A stretch of 64,000 nucleotides of DNA from Brachybacterium paraconglomeratum (GCF_003994255.1 NZ_ML133858.1:62001-126000); one strand, 5' to 3'. Positions 8,440 to 16,969 are shown, numbered from the stretch's first letter. The notes: generated by a model from the letters alone, not told the origin. Made by a program: numbers and translations.

Positions 8440-8869
8440 CGCTGTTCCTGATCACGTGGAGGTGGCGGTCGCGCTCGGCAGGACGGCCGGCGGGGCGGCC
8501 GCCGGCGTCGCGGGGGCCGTGGCCTCCTGCGCGCGACGTGCCGCGGGGTGCGCCGTCGGGGGTGCCCGGGCCGGCGCTGCCGACCGGGCCGTGCGGGCCC
8601 TGGCCGGGAGCGGGCGCGGCGGGGCGGCGCACGGCGTCGGCGAGGGCGACGAGGTCGTCGCTGACGTCCTCGCCGCCGGCGACCCGCAGCAGCTCCCAGC
8701 CGCGCGGCGGGGTCATGCGGGCGGCATGCTCGTGGCAGAGGTCGTAGGCATGGGGCTCGCTGAGGCGGGAGAGCGGGCCGAGCACCGCGGTCGAGTCCTG
8801 GTACACGAAGGTCAGGGAGCTGACTGCCGGCTGCGAGCAGGCGGTCCGGGAGCATTCACGAGCTGGCAC
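8432..8869 (-). CDS. DUF3499 family protein
   Basis: The product is 145 residues. The conserved part is the first 60 residues: C6 and C11 (ECSRTACSQPA), a TFVYQDSTAVLGPLS strand region, then DLCHEHAARMTPPRGWELLRV. Three cysteines and nearby histidines suggest a small metal site. The remaining 80 residues are Gly/Pro/Arg-rich and probably disordered. The family is confined to actinobacteria, lies beside pmmA and the zincin-like gene, and has no known function. The GTG at 8869 is seven bases downstream of a clear TACACT -10, implying a leaderless message. It overlaps and is co-transcribed with manB. Confidence 0.88.
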   Translation of the reverse strand: MPARECSRTACSQPAVSSLTFVYQDSTAVLGPLSRLSEPHAYDLCHEHAARMTPPRGWELLRVAGGEDVSDDLVALADAVRRPAAPAPGQGPHGPVGSAGPGTPDGAPRGTSRAGGHGPRDAGGRPAGRPAERDRHLHVIRNSDD

Positions 8870-8876
8870 GCACAGC

Positions 8877-8882
8877 AGTGTA
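8877..8882 (-). promoter_or_regulatory. -10 element of the DUF3499-manB operon (leaderless)
   Basis: TACACT on the minus strand ends seven bases before the GTG of the DUF3499 gene. No Shine-Dalgarno sequence lies between them. Confidence 0.55.
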
Positions 8883-8957
8883 CGCAGGTCGCGGGCCCGG
8901 CGGGCGCGGCGCGCCCGTGGGAGGCGAGGGTGGGGTCCGGCACTGCGGGAGCGGGGC

Positions 8958-8963
8958 TACAGT
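8958..8963 (+). promoter_or_regulatory. -10 element of the zincin-like gene (leaderless)
   Basis: TACAGT ends seven bases before the ATG at 8971, with no ribosome site between. It decides the start of that gene against an in-frame GTG at 8878. Confidence 0.5.
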
Positions 8964-8970
8964 GCACGGC

Positions 8971-9426
8971 ATGGACCTCGAACCCGGCCGTGCCCCCGCC
9001 CCGCGAGGACCGCTCGGCCCGCGTCGCCGCGACCGCCGCGGCCGCGGCCGGCGCTGGGACCTCATCCCCCCGCACCTGCCCGGCCATCGCACGCGCCGGG
9101 AGCGCTTCGACGATCTCGTCGCCGATGCGGGGGCCGCGCTCACCGAGCGGTTCCCCCGGCGTCTCGCGCACCTGCAGGTGCTCGTCGAGGAGGTGCCGTC
9201 GGCGGATCCGGCACCCTGGGAGGAGGCCCAGGTGGTGCTGGGTCGTGCGGTGCCGGGCACCCGCGAGCACCCGCCGCGCGTGGTCGTCTACCGCCGGCCG
9301 CTGGAGACGCGGTGCGTGACCGCGACGGAGCTGGAGATGCTGGTGCGGCAGGTGCTGTCCGAGCAGATCGGCTCGCTGCTCTCGATCGCGCCGGAGGACG
9401 TCGACCCGGAGGCCTGGGACCTCTGA
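8971..9426 (+). CDS. Metallopeptidase-like (zincin_1 family) protein, catalytic motif absent
   Basis: The product is 151 residues. A basic N-terminus (RRRDRRGRGRR) precedes a domain with FDDLVADAGAALTERFP, LQVLVEEVP and VVVYRRPLE strands. This is the layout of the small zincin family of which M. tuberculosis Rv3259 is the syntenic member. Active family members carry HExxH near the C-terminus; the matching helix here reads LEMLVRQVLSEQIGSLLSI, with no histidine pair, so zinc catalysis is unlikely. It lies between DUF3499 and the DUF5719 gene, as in relatives. It may be a structural or regulatory remnant of the family; function is unknown. Confidence 0.75.
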   Translation: MDLEPGRAPAPRGPLGPRRRDRRGRGRRWDLIPPHLPGHRTRRERFDDLVADAGAALTERFPRRLAHLQVLVEEVPSADPAPWEEAQVVLGRAVPGTREHPPRVVVYRRPLETRCVTATELEMLVRQVLSEQIGSLLSIAPEDVDPEAWDL

Positions 9427-9544
9427 GCCGCCGCGCGACCGGCGCGGCGCGCGCACCGTGCGACGCGGACGGCAGCCCGGGCGCACCGCGCGGCGGTCGC
9501 GGACGCGCCGGTGCGGAGCGGCTGTCGCGGGACCGGGAGCGTCC
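9427..9544. other. GC-rich gap between convergent genes
   Basis: The gap separates the stops of the zincin-like and DUF5719 genes. A perfect 10-bp inverted pair (9428-9437 with 9488-9497, ccgccgcgcg) encloses a second partly complementary pair. The segment could fold into a branched terminator, but no single compact hairpin stands out. Confidence 0.3.
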
Positions 9545-11203
9545 TCAGTCGGTGAGGACGACCGGGACGCTGTCGCCGTCGCCCGCATCGGGCAGGACCG
9601 GCAGCGAGGAGAGCAGCACGCCGCCCGCCCCGTCGGACTGGCGCTGCGTCCAGCTCGCGTGGACCGCGCCCGGCACCTCGGGGACGATCGACAGGGCCGC
9701 GGCGCCCTCCCCGCCGAGGCGGAGCTGCTCGTGGGTGAGTGTGCTGGTCGCGCCTGCGGCGAGGTCGACCGCGATCGGCTCCCCGGCCGCCCCGTCGGCG
9801 CCGATCGGGATCACCCGGGCCTCGGTGTCCTCGTCCGCGGTGAGGGTGAGCGCACCGGTCGCGCCCTGCCCCGGCAGGGCGCTGACCGCATGGGTGCCGA
9901 GCGCCGGCGCGGGGGCGACGAGCGTGAAGTCCACCGGTGCGCCGACGGTGTCACCGGGCAGGTCCTCCCCGGTGCGGGCGCTGCGGGTGACGGCGTCGAG
10001 CGGGCCGTCCGCGGAGACCTGCACCGCGTAGGTGCCGTCGGCGAGGCCCTCGACGGCGGTGGGCACCACGGCGCCGGCGGGGACCTCGATCTGCGCGGGC
10101 GATGCCCCTGAGGCGGCGCCGTCCGCGCCCAGGACCTCGACGTCCGCGGTGACGGTGGAGCCCGAGGGGTTCGAGAGCACGAGGGTGGGCGCGGTCCCGG
10201 CGATGTCCACGCCGGGCATGACCAGCTCCTGCGCGGGGGCGGGCAGCGGATCGAGGATCTCGGCGCCGCCGGGGGTCAGCCCGTCCCGCTCGGTGGTCTG
10301 CACGTGCAGGGACAGGGGCGCGCCGAGCACGGAGACGTCCACGCCGACCGCGTCCTCCCCCGGCACCACGGACTCCAGCAGCACCCGCTCCTCGTCGCCC
10401 GGCGCGACGACGACCTGGCTGCGCCCCTCCATCGCCGCCGGCCCGTCGGCGGTGCGCAGCTGGACCGAGGCGGTGGCTGGGCGGTCGGAGGAGTTGGAGA
10501 GCACGAGCACGGAGCTGTCCCCGGTCTGCGTGGAGACGCCGAGGAAGGACGCCTCGGTGGTCGGCTCTGCGCAGCGGGACAGGGACAGGGAGCGGAAGTC
10601 CCCGGACGCGGTCCAGGTGCCCTGGACGGCGTCGGCGACGGGACGACCGCCCTCGGAGGTCTGCGCCGTGACCCGGGGCGCGGTGCGCACGTCCCGCAGG
10701 GTCTGCACCGCGATGCCGAGATCCGTCGAGGCGGCATCGCCGGGAAGCTCCTCGCCCTCGGCGTCCGCGGCCGTGATCGCGGGGGCGGGCACGGCGCCCT
10801 CGGCGTCCTGCCGGGTGCTGGATCCGCTCACCTCGCCGAACAGGACGGAGGACGCGGGCTCGGCCGCGACGCTGCGCAGGGAGACCGACGGGGTGGGCGG
10901 GGTGACCGCGAGCGCGGCGTCGCCGCCCGTCTGCAGCGCCTCGTCGGGCACCTGCAGCGGGCCGTGGCAGGCGAGGCTGCGGGGGCCGGGGCTCGCCGTG
11001 GTCGCGACGTGCTCGGCCGCGGCGGGCTCGCGGTCCGGGGCGACGGCGAGCGCCCCGGCGGCCAGCAGCAGGGGGACGATCGCGGCGACGCCCAGCAGCA
11101 GGCGGGCGGGCCGTCCGTGCGCGGCGCGCACCCGTCCCGCCCCGCGGGCGGTCCCCGTGCGGTCCTCAGCCTCGGTCTCGGCCTCGGAAGCGTGCTCAGC
11201 CAT
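9545..11203 (-). CDS. DUF5719 family secreted/membrane-anchored protein
   Basis: The product is 552 residues. A basic cytoplasmic N-terminus (about 1-33) leads into one membrane helix (about 34-56, LLLGVAAIVPLLLAAGALAV). About 490 extracytoplasmic residues of beta-rich, Ala/Thr/Val-rich sequence follow. Recurrent SNSSDRPATASVQL and LSNPSGSTVTADVEV segments suggest tandem Ig-like modules. This matches DUF5719, an actinobacterial family found immediately after a large glycosyltransferase, as here. A GGAGGAG ribosome site precedes the ATG, and the gene overlaps the preceding stop by eight bases, so the two are translationally coupled. A role in displaying or receiving the glycan made by the neighbour is plausible but unproven. 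Confidence 0.78.
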   Translation of the reverse strand: MAEHASEAETEAEDRTGTARGAGRVRAAHGRPARLLLGVAAIVPLLLAAGALAVAPDREPAAAEHVATTASPGPRSLACHGPLQVPDEALQTGGDAALAVTPPTPSVSLRSVAAEPASSVLFGEVSGSSTRQDAEGAVPAPAITAADAEGEELPGDAASTDLGIAVQTLRDVRTAPRVTAQTSEGGRPVADAVQGTWTASGDFRSLSLSRCAEPTTEASFLGVSTQTGDSSVLVLSNSSDRPATASVQLRTADGPAAMEGRSQVVVAPGDEERVLLESVVPGEDAVGVDVSVLGAPLSLHVQTTERDGLTPGGAEILDPLPAPAQELVMPGVDIAGTAPTLVLSNPSGSTVTADVEVLGADGAASGASPAQIEVPAGAVVPTAVEGLADGTYAVQVSADGPLDAVTRSARTGEDLPGDTVGAPVDFTLVAPAPALGTHAVSALPGQGATGALTLTADEDTEARVIPIGADGAAGEPIAVDLAAGATSTLTHEQLRLGGEGAAALSIVPEVPGAVHASWTQRQSDGAGGVLLSSLPVLPDAGDGDSVPVVLTD

Positions 11204-14200
11204 ACATCTCCTCCGCGGTGCGGGTGCGGACCCGCCAGGGGATCGCGATCAGCGCGGTGGCCGCGGTCGCGCCGTACAGCAGCAGCTGCCAGAGCGGTCG
11301 GGCGGGCTGGTGGCGGTGGATCTCGAGCTCTCCCCCGGCCCCGGCCGGGACGGTGAAGCCCTGCGCCCAGCCGTCGACCTCGACCGCGGCGAGCTCGGTG
11401 CCGTCGAGGCTCGCGCGCCAGTCCGTGTCGTGACGCTCCGAGAGCACGACGGTGCGCTCCTCGTCGGCGGGGGCGATCTCGCCCTCGGCGTCCACGACCC
11501 CGCTGTCCAGGGCGATCGGCTCCTCGCCGCCGGTGACGACGGCGCGCGGCAGGGCGTCGATCACGCGCCAGGTCCCGCCCTCGGAGCCCTCGGTGACCTT
11601 CTCGAGCAGCGGGGAGCTGTCCAGGGTGCTCATCAGCTCGGGTCGGCTCTCGCGGTCCCCGTGGACCACCACGTAGGCGATCGCGGGATCGGCGAGGTCC
11701 GTGCCGTCCTCGGCGCCGCCGGAGAGCATCGCCGCCACGTCCTCGCGCAGCCCGGCGGAGGCGGGATCGTCGTCGACGGGCTGGCCGGCCAGCGCCGCCT
11801 CGACGTGGCGGGCGTCGACGAGCGCGGAGTGCTGGATCACGGTGTCCTCGCCGTGGACCACGAGGCGGGCGGCGACCGCGCCGTCCTCGGCCTGGTCCAG
11901 CACCAGCACCCGGGAGCGGGCCTCGGTGCGGCCCTGGTCGGCGGCGGCCGCGGGGACCTCCCCGCCCTCCACGCGCCCGATCTGCAGCGCGCGGGGAATC
12001 AGCGCCATCCCGCCCACGACGGTGAGCAGGCAGGCCGCCGCGGTGACGGCACCGATCACGGAGGTGAGCAGGCGCCGGAGACGCGAGTCGCGCTCCTGAC
12101 GACGGGCGAGGGTGTCGAAGGTCGCCGCGGCGCCGAGGGAGAGGCAGAGCAGGGCCGCGCTGAGCAGGGCGTGCAGCGGCGGGGTCAGCACCTGCCCCTG
12201 GCCGACGGAGGTCCCGGTGGAGCGGGCCGCCAGCACGGCGAGCGCGCAGACGGCGGCGGCGAGCAGGCTCAGCCGGCCCGCGCGGCCGGCCGCACCGCGC
12301 AGCAGCGGGGAGACCAGGGCGCCGAGCACCACCGGCGCGACCGGCAGCAGCACCAGGAGTCCGGCGGCGCCCTCGCCGAGCATCCCGGCGAGCGGCGCGG
12401 CGAGGTCGGGGGCGACCGGCCACAGTCCCAGCAGGTCCCGGGCGCTCGCCTCGCCCGCCGAGGCGGGCACGCCGACGACGGCCAGGAGGGTGCGGGGATG
12501 GCCGAGGTAGGTGGGCAGGTAGGGCGCGTGGAGCGCGAGCGAGGGCAGCAGCACCCACAGCAGGCGCAGGCGTCGACCGGGCGCGGCGATCGCGACCAGT
12601 GCGAGGGCCGGCGCGACGAGCAGCACCAGCACCGGCTGCACCGCCCCGATCACCAGCAGCAGCAGACCGCCCGCGGCGGCCGCGGAGACGGAGGCCTGGG
12701 AGACCTTGTGGGGCAGGCCGATCGCCCGTCCGATCGCGAGGGCCAGCAGCGGCAGCAGCACGTGCACGGCCAGCAGCGGCCATGCGCCGACGGCGAGGGC
12801 GGTCAGGAGCGAGGGGGCGAGCGCCCACACGCAGGCGAGCACGAGGCGGGCGCCGACCGCGCGGGTGATCGCGCCGGAGGCCCACCAGGCGGCGACCGCC
12901 GCGGCCGGCACCGCGGCGAACACCAGCACCTCGACGAGCAGGGAGCCGCTGCCGGGCAGGTGCCCGAGCAGGCGCACGAGCGGGTCGCCGGGCCCGCGGT
13001 CCCCGAGTCCGCCCGGGACCCAGGTCGACCAGGCCGCGGCCCAGCGGTCGGCGGCGGCCTCCGGCACGGCGCGCAGACCCGCGCCGGCGAGCTCGCCGCG
13101 GCCGAACAGGCTCCGCAGCGAGAACAGGCCCAGGATCGAGGCGCCGAGCACCACCACCGCGGTCCACACGATGTGGCGGCCGTAGTCGGCGTCGTCCAGC
13201 CCGTGCCGGGTCCCGGCGATGCCCCAGGTGGTGCGGCGGATCTGGCGGCGACGGTCGTCGTCGGCGAAGAGACGGGTGCCGACGTCGTCGAGCCAGCGCC
13301 GCAGGCTCGCACCGCGCGGGAGGTAGAGCGGGGCGAGGCGTCGCCGGGGCACGCGGGCGCGCCGGCGGTCGCGGGCGCCGCGGCCGAGGACGCGCCGCAT
13401 CCGCGGCAGGGCGGCGAGGACGGCGCGCAGCTCCATCAGCGCGGTGCGCGGCGCGGTCGCCGCGAGCGCCCCCGCCATCCGCAGGAGGGTCTCGAGCGGG
13501 AGGAGCAGGAGGGTGAGCAGCGCGTGCAGGAGCGGGCGGTGCTTGAGCACCGTGAGCAGGCGCCCGGTGCGCTGGTCCTGGAGTCGCTCGAGGACGGGCC
13601 GGGTGGGATGGGGGTGCAGGATCCGGGCGGCGGACTGCACCGCGACCCGCTCCCCGGAGCGCCACACGCGCTGGCACAGGTCGATCTCCGCCCAGGGGGC
13701 GGGGAGGTCGGGGTCCAGGCCCCCGAGCTCGCGCAGCGTCTGCTCGCGGATCAGCATGCCGGGCAGCGGCACGGCGAGGACGTCCTGGCGCCAGTCGGCC
13801 TGTCCCTGGTCGATCTCGCCGGGGTCCACGCCGGTGATGATGCGCCCGCCGTGGGTCAGGGTGATGCCGACGTCGACCAGGGCGTCCGCGGACTCGGCGG
13901 TCTGCGGGAGGTCGGCGCCCGGCTCGGCATGGCGCACCCGCTTCGCCCCGACCACCGCGGTGGTCGGGGACTGCCGGACGCTCTCGAGCTCGCGCTCGAG
14001 CGCGTCGAGGGCGGGGATCTCGGGGTCCTCGAGGAACCACAGCCAGCGCTCCGCGGGGGCGCCCTCGGCGAGGCCCGCGCGGCGCCCGCTGCGGGGCCCC
14101 GCCTCGCGCAGCCGCACGGGCACGAGGGCGAGCGCCTCCGCGCGCTGGGTGCGCGCGCGCTCGAGGGCGTCGACGTCGACGGCGCGGGCGCGACGGCCGG

Positions 14201-14546
14201 CACGACGCGTGGAGGGCTGCGCGGCCGGCTCCGGGGCGTCGACGGGGCCGAGGGTGCGCTCGTGCTGCGCGGCGAGAGCGTCGAGGACCTCCTCGACGGC
14301 GGCCGCACGGCCGGGGAGCGAGGGATCGGGGCGGGCGGGGACGTCGACGAGACGGTCCACCTCGCCCGAGGCGGTCAGGCTCTCGAGCGCGGCGCGCACG
14401 TCCTCGTCGAGATCGGAGGGTGCGGCGACGACCACCCGGTCCGGGAGTCGGGTCTGGGCGGTCAGTGCTGCGTGGAGCGCATCGTGGGTTCCCGCGGTCG
14501 TCGCCCCGCTCAGCAGGACGACCGCGGTGACTTGGCGCTCGTTCAC
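11196..14546 (-). CDS. Large GT2-family glycosyltransferase with polytopic membrane domain
   Basis: The product is 1116 residues. The N-terminal domain (about 1-300) resembles GT2: a VTAVVLLSG strand, a poorly kept FLEDPEIPALD in the DxD position, and later AEIDLCQRVWRSGERV, similar to the GT2 acceptor/base motif. The rest (about 450-1000) has roughly a dozen membrane helices resembling GT-C or mannosyltransferase membrane halves. An extracytoplasmic piece and a last helix near the end (LLLYGATAATALIAIPW) follow. Such proteins lie between whiB and DUF5719 genes in many actinobacteria, and the acceptor is unknown. The start is a GTG. The diverged DxD region makes the sugar specificity, and even activity, uncertain. 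Confidence 0.8.
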   Translation of the reverse strand: MNERQVTAVVLLSGATTAGTHDALHAALTAQTRLPDRVVVAAPSDLDEDVRAALESLTASGEVDRLVDVPARPDPSLPGRAAAVEEVLDALAAQHERTLGPVDAPEPAAQPSTRRAGRRARAVDVDALERARTQRAEALALVPVRLREAGPRSGRRAGLAEGAPAERWLWFLEDPEIPALDALERELESVRQSPTTAVVGAKRVRHAEPGADLPQTAESADALVDVGITLTHGGRIITGVDPGEIDQGQADWRQDVLAVPLPGMLIREQTLRELGGLDPDLPAPWAEIDLCQRVWRSGERVAVQSAARILHPHPTRPVLERLQDQRTGRLLTVLKHRPLLHALLTLLLLPLETLLRMAGALAATAPRTALMELRAVLAALPRMRRVLGRGARDRRRARVPRRRLAPLYLPRGASLRRWLDDVGTRLFADDDRRRQIRRTTWGIAGTRHGLDDADYGRHIVWTAVVVLGASILGLFSLRSLFGRGELAGAGLRAVPEAAADRWAAAWSTWVPGGLGDRGPGDPLVRLLGHLPGSGSLLVEVLVFAAVPAAAVAAWWASGAITRAVGARLVLACVWALAPSLLTALAVGAWPLLAVHVLLPLLALAIGRAIGLPHKVSQASVSAAAAGGLLLLVIGAVQPVLVLLVAPALALVAIAAPGRRLRLLWVLLPSLALHAPYLPTYLGHPRTLLAVVGVPASAGEASARDLLGLWPVAPDLAAPLAGMLGEGAAGLLVLLPVAPVVLGALVSPLLRGAAGRAGRLSLLAAAVCALAVLAARSTGTSVGQGQVLTPPLHALLSAALLCLSLGAAATFDTLARRQERDSRLRRLLTSVIGAVTAAACLLTVVGGMALIPRALQIGRVEGGEVPAAAADQGRTEARSRVLVLDQAEDGAVAARLVVHGEDTVIQHSALVDARHVEAALAGQPVDDDPASAGLREDVAAMLSGGAEDGTDLADPAIAYVVVHGDRESRPELMSTLDSSPLLEKVTEGSEGGTWRVIDALPRAVVTGGEEPIALDSGVVDAEGEIAPADEERTVVLSERHDTDWRASLDGTELAAVEVDGWAQGFTVPAGAGGELEIHRHQPARPLWQLLLYGATAATALIAIPWRVRTRTAEEMYG

Positions 14547-14558
14547 CGGGTCAGGATG

Positions 14559-14858
14559 TCAGACCACCCGGCGCTTGAGCTTGCGTCGCTCGCGCTCGGA
14601 GAGACCGCCCCAGATGCCGAACCGCTCGTCGTTCTCGAGCGCGTACTCGAGGCACTCGGCGCGCACCTCGCAGGAGACGCACACCTTCTTCGCCTCGCGG
14701 GTCGAGCCGCCCTTCTCGGGGAAGAACGCCTCCGGGTCCGTCTGCGCGCACAGGGCGCGCTCCTGCCAGCTCAGCTCTGCATCGTCGGAGTCCTGCCCGG
14801 CGAGGTCGAGCAGGGACAGCTCTGCACGCGCATCGTCGTCGACTCGTTCCTCGTCCAT
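14559..14858 (-). CDS. whiB: WhiB-family iron-sulfur transcription factor (WhiB2/WhmD type)
   Basis: The product is 99 residues. The [4Fe-4S] ligands are C37, C60, C63 and C69 (ALCAQTDPEAFFPEKGG, then VCVSCEVRAEC), followed by the turn FGIWGGLSERERRKLKRR that contacts DNA and sigma factor. All motifs are intact. Position beside PMM, DUF3499 and cofE matches M. tuberculosis whiB2, a cell-division and development regulator, so this is probably its ortholog. The ATG at 14858 is chosen over an in-frame GTG at 14876 because GGAAGGAG lies eight bases before it. It has a strong-looking promoter with an internal palindrome. Confidence 0.93.
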   Translation of the reverse strand: MDEERVDDDARAELSLLDLAGQDSDDAELSWQERALCAQTDPEAFFPEKGGSTREAKKVCVSCEVRAECLEYALENDERFGIWGGLSERERRKLKRRVV

Positions 14859-14924
14859 GGCCACCACTCCTTCCACTGCTGTGTTGACCTGTCATGACCA
14901 GCGAAGGCCTCTTTCCGCCCCTAA

Positions 14925-14953
14925 AGTACACCGGTGTAGTTATGGTGCGTCAA
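14925..14953 (-). promoter_or_regulatory. whiB promoter (-35 and -10)
   Basis: On the minus strand TTGACG (14953-14948) and TGTACT (14930-14925) are separated by exactly 17 bases. This is close to the housekeeping sigma consensus and the best two-element promoter in the window. The start point would be near 14918, giving an approximately 60-base leader with the GGAAGGAG site. Confidence 0.65.
14927..14938. promoter_or_regulatory. 12-bp palindrome overlapping the whiB -10
   Basis: TACACCGGTGTA is a perfect palindrome covering the upstream part of the -10 element and part of the spacer of the whiB promoter. Binding there would compete with RNA polymerase, so it is a candidate operator, possibly for autoregulation. 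A second short palindrome, GTCATGAC, lies in the leader (14891-14898). Confidence 0.45.
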
Positions 14954-15136
14954 GCGGCGTCGGCGCGTCGCGGAGCACATCACTGCGCGAACGGCCGTGC
15001 ACGACACGGCGGTCGTCGCCCGCCGTTCCGACCGCCACGTCCCGCGCCGCCGTTGCACTTTCCGGGGCGACGCCGCCCCTCCGATCCCTCGTCCCGGCTC
15101 CCCGCCCGCCGCAGGAGCCCGCCCCCGGGAGGCACC

Positions 15137-16252
15137 GTGACCCCCACCCCGTCCCCGTCCGAGCCCGCCGACGCTCCCTCTGTCGCATCCGCCACGAGCG
15201 CTCCCCCGCCGCAGGTCACGGTGCTGCCGCTGACCGGCCTCGGCGAGGTCCGGGAGGGCGCCGACCTCGCCGTCCTGCTCGCCGGGGCGCTCGCCCCGCT
15301 CGCCCCGCGCGAGGGGGACGTGCTGTGCGTCTCGACGAAGATCGTCTCCAAGGCCCTCGGCCTGCGGGTGAGCTCCGAGGAGCGGGACGCGGCGATCGAG
15401 CGGATCGCCGTGCGCACCGTCGCCCGCCGCCTCCACACCCGGGTGGTGACCTCGGTGGTCCAGATCCCCTCGGGCCCGGTCATGGCCGCCGCCGGGGTGG
15501 ACGGCTCGAACGCGCCGGACGGCCCGCTGCTGCTGCCGGAGGACCCCGACGCCTGCGCCCGCGAGCTGCGCGAAGGGCTCGTCGCCCGTCTCGGGGTCTC
15601 GATCGGGGTGGTGCTCACCGACACCTCCTCGCGGATCTGGCGGGTGGGGGTCTCCGACATCGCGCTCGGGGCGGCCGGGGTGACCTCGCTCGAGGACCTG
15701 CGCGGCGGGGTCGATGCCGACGGGCGGCCCCTGAGCGTCACCGTGCGGAACCTCGCCGACGAGCTCGCCGCCGCGGCGGACCTCGTCAAGGGCAAGGCGA
15801 GCGGGATCCCGGCCGCGCTCGTGCGCGGGGTCCCCGGGGCGACGGGCGTCGACGTCCCGGCCCGGGAGCTCTCGCGCACGGGGGCCGACGACTGGTTCCG
15901 CAGGCCGAGCCTGGAGTCGGTGTGGGCGGCCCTCGGCCTCGCCCCGGAGCAGGAGCCGATCGCGCGAATGTCCCCGGAGCCCGCCGAGGAGCGGATAGCC
16001 CGGGCGCTCGAGGTCGCCGCGCTCCCCCGCCCCGGCGCCCCCCCGTTCCTCTCCCGGGCCGCCGCGGTCCGGGACCGCTCAGGCTCGACGCATATCGTGG
16101 TCGAGCGGGCCGATGCCTCCGCCGCCGCGCTCGCCGACGCCGCGACCCTGGCCGAGCGGGTGCGCACCGCGCTCGGCGCCGAGTCCCTCGGCGAGGAGCT
16201 GTCCCAGGTGCCCGTGCTGATCGTCCCCGATCCCGAGGAGAACCCCCGATGA
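15137..16252 (+). CDS. cofE: Coenzyme F420-0:L-glutamate ligase-like protein (CofE family)
   Basis: The product is 371 residues. After about 30 disordered residues the CofE fold runs from VTVLPLTGLGEVREGADLAVLL through VLCVSTKIVSKALG and SNAPDGPLLLPEDPD to VVLTDTSSRIWRVGVSDIALGAAG and DLVKGKASGIPAALVRG. The GTP/metal-binding segments are recognisable. The enzyme adds glutamate to F420-0. In mycobacteria the same position holds fbiB, which has a C-terminal nitroreductase domain. Here only about 90 residues follow the ligase core and no flavin-binding motif is seen, and no fbiA/cofD lies nearby. The GTG at 15137 is preceded by GGGAGG. Confidence 0.85.
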   Translation: MTPTPSPSEPADAPSVASATSAPPPQVTVLPLTGLGEVREGADLAVLLAGALAPLAPREGDVLCVSTKIVSKALGLRVSSEERDAAIERIAVRTVARRLHTRVVTSVVQIPSGPVMAAAGVDGSNAPDGPLLLPEDPDACARELREGLVARLGVSIGVVLTDTSSRIWRVGVSDIALGAAGVTSLEDLRGGVDADGRPLSVTVRNLADELAAAADLVKGKASGIPAALVRGVPGATGVDVPARELSRTGADDWFRRPSLESVWAALGLAPEQEPIARMSPEPAEERIARALEVAALPRPGAPPFLSRAAAVRDRSGSTHIVVERADASAAALADAATLAERVRTALGAESLGEELSQVPVLIVPDPEENPR

Positions 16253-16968
16253 CCTCGTCCCCGACGCCCGACCCCTCGACGACGGGCCGTGCACTGCTCG
16301 CGGCGCTCGAGGCGCTCGGCCCCACGCCGGCGCTCGCCTGGTACAGCGAGGCGTCCCGGATCGAGCTGTCCGGGCACGTGCTCGCCAACTGGGTCATCAA
16401 GGCGATCGGGCATCTGCACGACGAGGTCGCGCTGGAGCACGGCGACACGGTGGTCCTGGACCTCGCCCCGCACTGGAAGCGCCTGGTCCTCGCGCTCGCG
16501 ACCTGGTCCCTCGGTGGCGAGGTCGCGCTGCTGCCGCGGACCGGGGCGGGGGATCCGTCGGCCGACGACGCCGCGGCCGCGCCGCCGGGCGACGGCGAGG
16601 ACCCGCGCGTGGTGGTCACCGACCGTCCGGACTCCGCGCTCGCGGACACGGCCGACGAGGTGCTCGCCGTTCAGGGGGTCTCCCTCGCGCCCCGCTACGA
16701 CGGGGAGCTGCCGCCGCTGGTGCGTGACTGGCTGGTCGAGGTGCGGGGCAGCTCGGACCGGCTCGGCGTGGCGCTGCCCGCCTGGAGCGGCCCCGCCCCC
16801 GCCCCGAGCTCGGGCGGTGCCGCACCGCGACTGCTCGTGGCGGGCGACGGGCTCGAGACGGCGTCCCGCACGCTCGGCGCCTTCCTGGAGGGCGGCGGGA
16901 TCGTCGGCCCCGCGGCGGCGGTCACCCCGGAGCGCGCCGAGGTCGAGGGCGTCACCGACCGGTGCTGA
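16249..16968 (+). CDS. TIGR03089 family protein (truncated AMP-ligase-like)
   Basis: The product is 239 residues. It resembles the N-terminal part of acyl-CoA synthetases (TPALAWYSEASRIELSGHVLANWVIKAIGHL; DTVVLDLAPHWKRLVLALATWSLGGEVALL) but lacks the AMP-binding P-loop and C-terminal domain, as is typical of the actinobacterial TIGR03089 family. No enzymatic activity is known for the family. Its ATG overlaps the cofE stop by four bases, so the two are co-expressed. In M. tuberculosis the syntenic family member is close to cpsA; here the polysaccharide loci begin immediately afterwards. Confidence 0.85.
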   Translation: MTSSPTPDPSTTGRALLAALEALGPTPALAWYSEASRIELSGHVLANWVIKAIGHLHDEVALEHGDTVVLDLAPHWKRLVLALATWSLGGEVALLPRTGAGDPSADDAAAAPPGDGEDPRVVVTDRPDSALADTADEVLAVQGVSLAPRYDGELPPLVRDWLVEVRGSSDRLGVALPAWSGPAPAPSSGGAAPRLLVAGDGLETASRTLGAFLEGGGIVGPAAAVTPERAEVEGVTDRC

Positions 16969-16969
16969 G

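Noticed and set aside
10032-14897. A rightward open frame of about 1,600 codons
   Set aside because: It lies antisense to DUF5719, the large glycosyltransferase and whiB. In very GC-rich DNA stop codons are rare in the shadow frames, and its product is low-complexity Gly/Arg/Ala/Gln sequence with no domain.
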